Positions 61,529-64,000 of a DNA stretch of 64,000 nt are shown piece by piece. Each line of letters begins with the position of its first letter. Within the stretch, counting starts at the first letter, position 1. Position numbers and translations under genes: made by a program. Source of the stretch: Onishia taeanensis (GTDB lineage Bacteria; Pseudomonadota; Gammaproteobacteria; Pseudomonadales; Halomonadaceae); contig NZ_QLSX01000014.1 of NCBI RefSeq assembly GCF_003268885.1, positions 17,275-81,274 of the forward strand. The letters run 5' to 3'. The notes beneath the pieces are model-generated. The model did not search any database and was not told the DNA's origin. It was given only the letters and a program-made list of their open reading frames with translations.

Positions 61529-62098
61529 ATGGATCACTATCTCGACATTCGCCTGCGACCCGACCCGGATTTTCCGGAAGCGATGTTGATGGGTGCGCTT
61601 TACAGCAAGCTGCACCGGGCCCTTTATGACCTGGATGCGAATGACATCGGCATTAGCCTGCCGGACCACAAAAACGGCGTGCGTGCTCGCACGCCGGGCA
61701 ACCGACTGCGGCTGCATAGCGGCAAGGAACGGCTGGAACAACTGATGGCTGTGCCCTGGCTGACGGGTATGCGGGACCATGTGCAACTCGAAGTCGTCCA
61801 GTCGGTGCCAGAAAAGGTGAGTTACCGGGTGGTTCGGCGCAAGCAGTTCAATACCGGAAGCCCCAGCCGGGCAAAGCGGTATGCCAAGCGTCACGACATC
61901 GGCATCGACGAAGCCCAGCGTTTGATGGAAAAGCCTGCTGAACGTCAAATCGCCTTGCCATTCGTGCAAGTCAGTAGCCGTTCAAGCGGGCAGCGGTTCG
62001 CCTTGTTTATTGAGCATGGCAAAGCGCAGCCACAACCCAGCTCCGGGCGCTTTAACCATTATGGCTTGAGCACGGAAGCAACCGTGCCCTGGTTCTGA
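61529..62098 (+). CDS. cas6f: Cas6f (Csy4) crRNA-processing endoribonuclease
   Basis: A 189-residue protein beginning MDHYLDIRLRPDPDFPEAML with catalytic His29 in YSKLHRALYDL. An arginine-rich helix (PSRAKRYAKRHDIGIDEAQR) docks in the major groove of the repeat hairpin, and the end KAQPQPSSGRFNHYGLSTEA carries the conserved C-terminal loop. It cuts each repeat at the 3' side of the CTGCC-GGCAG stem and stays bound to the crRNA 3' end. It would also process the CreA-like RNA, whose downstream repeat keeps that hairpin. Confidence 0.96.
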   Translation: MDHYLDIRLRPDPDFPEAMLMGALYSKLHRALYDLDANDIGISLPDHKNGVRARTPGNRLRLHSGKERLEQLMAVPWLTGMRDHVQLEVVQSVPEKVSYRVVRRKQFNTGSPSRAKRYAKRHDIGIDEAQRLMEKPAERQIALPFVQVSSRSSGQRFALFIEHGKAQPQPSSGRFNHYGLSTEATVPWF

Positions 62099-62227
62099 CC
62101 CTTTTTCCGAGCATTTTTATAGAGCTAGGAAAAACAATAAGTTAGCGACGCTTCCGAAAAAAGGGAGGCGTCGCGCTTTACGGCTATTGCTCTTTAATAA
62201 TCAGAGGTTTAGCTTGAAAAAGCTCTA
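62099..62227 (+). promoter_or_regulatory. CRISPR leader, with hairpin and IHF-like site
   Basis: AT-rich 129-bp segment between cas6f and the first repeat. A hairpin GCGACGC...GCGTCGC at about 62145-62174 may end the cas transcript. AATCAGAGGTTTA at 62199-62211 resembles an IHF site (WATCAANNNNTTR, one mismatch); IHF is needed for leader-end integration in I-F systems. The leader would carry the array promoter. Confidence 0.65.
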
Positions 62228-63995
62228 GTTCGCTGCCGCCCAGGCAGCTCAGAAAATCGCGGGTGGGTGGCGGTGTAGGGGCGTTGCGTTCGCTGCCGCC
62301 CAGGCAGCTCAGAAATTCTTGCGATAGTGGGCAGCCACCGGCGGCGGGTTCGCTGCCGCCCAGGCAGCTCAGAAATGACACTGCTCGTCGCTGTGCGTCT
62401 GGCCGATGTTCGCTGCCGCCCAGGCAGCTCAGAAAAGCCGGGCCGGATCCCCCAGGCGCTCGGGATGGTTCGCTGCCGCCCAGGCAGCTCAGAAAACCCG
62501 CTCGCAAGGCGGCGTTGGCCTCGTTCGGTTCGCTGCCGCCCAGGCAGCTCAGAAAACCTGGTGCCTTGCCCGCCATCGCGACGGGCCGTTCGCTGCCGCC
62601 CAGGCAGCTCAGAAACAGGTCAACCAGTACGCCAAGGGCCTGATTGCGTTCGCTGCCGCCCAGGCAGCTCAGAAATAATCCGCGCAATATGAACCGCAAT
62701 ATCTGTTGTTCGCTGCCGCCCAGGCAGCTCAGAAACACGGAAGGAAATCGTTCGAGCAGTACAGGAAGTTCGCTGCCGCCCAGGCAGCTCAGAAATGGGC
62801 AACGGCCGCAACTCGCCGCACGTCAGCGTTCGCTGCCGCCCAGGCAGCTCAGAAAATTGCCCATCGCAGACACGTAGCGATAGACGTGTTCGCTGCCGCC
62901 CAGGCAGCTCAGAAAAGAGGACGGCGGTATCGACGCCACCATGCTTGGTTCGCTGCCGCCCAGGCAGCTCAGAAATTGTCGCGCAGGGTGTCGATCTGCT
63001 CGCGAAAGTTCGCTGCCGCCCAGGCAGCTCAGAAAATCATGATTGGCGGTATGCCAAGAGCCAGCGAGTTCGCTGCCGCCCAGGCAGCTCAGAAAATCAT
63101 GGAAGCTGCAATCACCGCTGCTCAAACGTTCGCTGCCGCCCAGGCAGCTCAGAAAGACACGCAGCGGAAAGTCGTAGGGAATATCCTGTTCGCTGCCGCC
63201 CAGGCAGCTCAGAAATAATGCCCTCTATCGACTACCGCCACGCCCTCGTTCGCTGCCGCCCAGGCAGCTCAGAAAGCGACAGTGGCTCGCCTTTGATGTG
63301 GCGAACCGTTCGCTGCCGCCCAGGCAGCTCAGAAAATCACCGGGAGACCACTTGGCGGCATTTCCCTGTTCGCTGCCGCCCAGGCAGCTCAGAAATGATC
63401 ATCATGCCGGCCAACGCCATGATGATGGTTCGCTGCCGCCCAGGCAGCTCAGAAAACGCCAAGGCCGAAAGCCTCAAGCGGCAGGTGGTTCGCTGCCGCC
63501 CAGGCAGCTCAGAAACGGTCCCGCGCTCGCGGGCCGAATACGACAGCGTTCGCTGCCGCCCAGGCAGCTCAGAAAGTCGAGGGTGTCGAAGAAGTCATCC
63601 TCGACGAGTTCGCTGCCGCCCAGGCAGCTCAGAAAATGAGCGCGAGCTATGACGACGTGCTGGCGCGGTTCGCTGCCGCCCAGGCAGCTCAGAAATGTGT
63701 GCGCCGCTGCTGCTTAGTGATCGGGGTGTTCGCTGCCGCCCAGGCAGCTCAGAAAACCTCCGGCTTCGACATCGCCGGGCCCTGCTAGTTCGCTGCCGCC
63801 CAGGCAGCTCAGAAAATCAAGGTGGCGTCGCAGAAGGCGCGAGCGGCGTTCGCTGCCGCCCAGGCAGCTCAGAAATGTGCTTCAGCCCATGCAGCAAGCT
63901 CTTCGATGTTCGCTGCCGCCCAGGCAGCTCAGAAATCCATGTCGAGGATCCGCTCGACAAACGCCCGGTTCGCTGCCGCCCAGGCAGCTCAGAAA
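62228..63995 (+). CRISPR. Type I-F CRISPR array, at least 30 repeats, continues past the window
   Basis: Thirty copies of a 28-bp repeat that begins GTTCGCTGCC and ends CAGCTCAGAAA, spaced exactly 60 bp apart, giving 29 complete 32-bp spacers. Every repeat in the window appears identical. The stem CTGCC/GGCAG with loop GCCCA is the Cas6f hairpin; CTCAGAAA is the expected crRNA 5' handle. The leader lies at the cas6f side, so transcription and spacer acquisition start at 62228. The window ends inside the next spacer. Confidence 0.99.
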
Positions 63996-64000
63996 AGGCT

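Noticed and set aside
62263..63652. Long open frames across the CRISPR array
   Set aside because: They encode only the repeat peptide (such as RCRPGSSE or FLSCLGGSE) every 20 residues; 60-bp periodicity keeps the frames open by chance.

Overview
The window looks like a chromosomal segment of a halophilic gammaproteobacterium of the Halomonadaceae (Halomonas-like). This is inferred from the high GC content, the many quaternary-ammonium (carnitine, betaine) genes and the overall protein style. No rRNA, tRNA or complete transposable element was seen.

Region 1 (1-4500) is an AT-rich island between the 3' end of an AraC/GlxA-type regulator and the 3' end of an aldehyde dehydrogenase. It carries small minus-strand genes, among them a DUF262-HEPN pair. 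Two of them end inside sequences with the anatomy of integron attC sites (589-648 and 2342-2416), and no integrase gene is present. Pieces of both chromosomal flanks, including the last codons of the regulator and of the dehydrogenase, occur a second time at about 1150-1935, so cassette-like cargo appears to have accumulated together with copies of its flanks.

Region 2 (4.5-15.9 kb) is a long minus-strand operon. It holds an aldehyde dehydrogenase, a polar amino-acid ABC transporter, an AruH-like arginine:pyruvate transaminase, an orphan betaine-type binding protein, an AruI-like 2-ketoarginine decarboxylase, and a TmpB-like HD oxygenase beside a TmpA-like dioxygenase, with a divergent GlxA-type regulator. 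Region 3 (16-20.9 kb) is carnitine catabolism: gamma-butyrobetaine hydroxylase-like enzyme, CdhR, thioesterase, carnitine 3-dehydrogenase and the DUF849 3-dehydrocarnitine cleavage enzyme.

Region 4 (21-53.2 kb) is mostly housekeeping and envelope: a lipoprotein, LemA with two TPM proteins, a chemoreceptor, a D,D-carboxypeptidase, a two-component system behind a thermostable-hemolysin/ligase/TenA-like/SDR cluster, a nitrate/sulfonate/taurine-type ABC transporter, a 1-Cys peroxiredoxin, an NlpC/P60 lipoprotein with a minisatellite at its 5' end, a GMC oxidoreductase with a broken Tat partner, glyoxalase I, a second betaine-type binding protein, an AttH/FtsX/LolD-type exporter and a Zur-type zinc uptake operon.

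Region 5 (53.3-64 kb) is a complete type I-F CRISPR-Cas locus: cas1, cas2-3, csy1, csy2, csy3, cas6f and an array of at least 30 identical 28-bp repeats with 32-bp spacers that runs off the window. The 437-bp gap between cas2-3 and csy1 contains what looks like a CreTA-type module. On the minus strand two degenerate repeats flank a 25-nt guide (57712-57785). The guide matches a CC-PAM site 46-72 bp upstream of its own 5' repeat, with mismatches at positions 6, 12 and 14 of the first 16. On the plus strand, downstream of that site, is a 10-codon ORF with a strong Shine-Dalgarno, tandem AGA AGA codons and a following hairpin. This is the most notable feature of the window.
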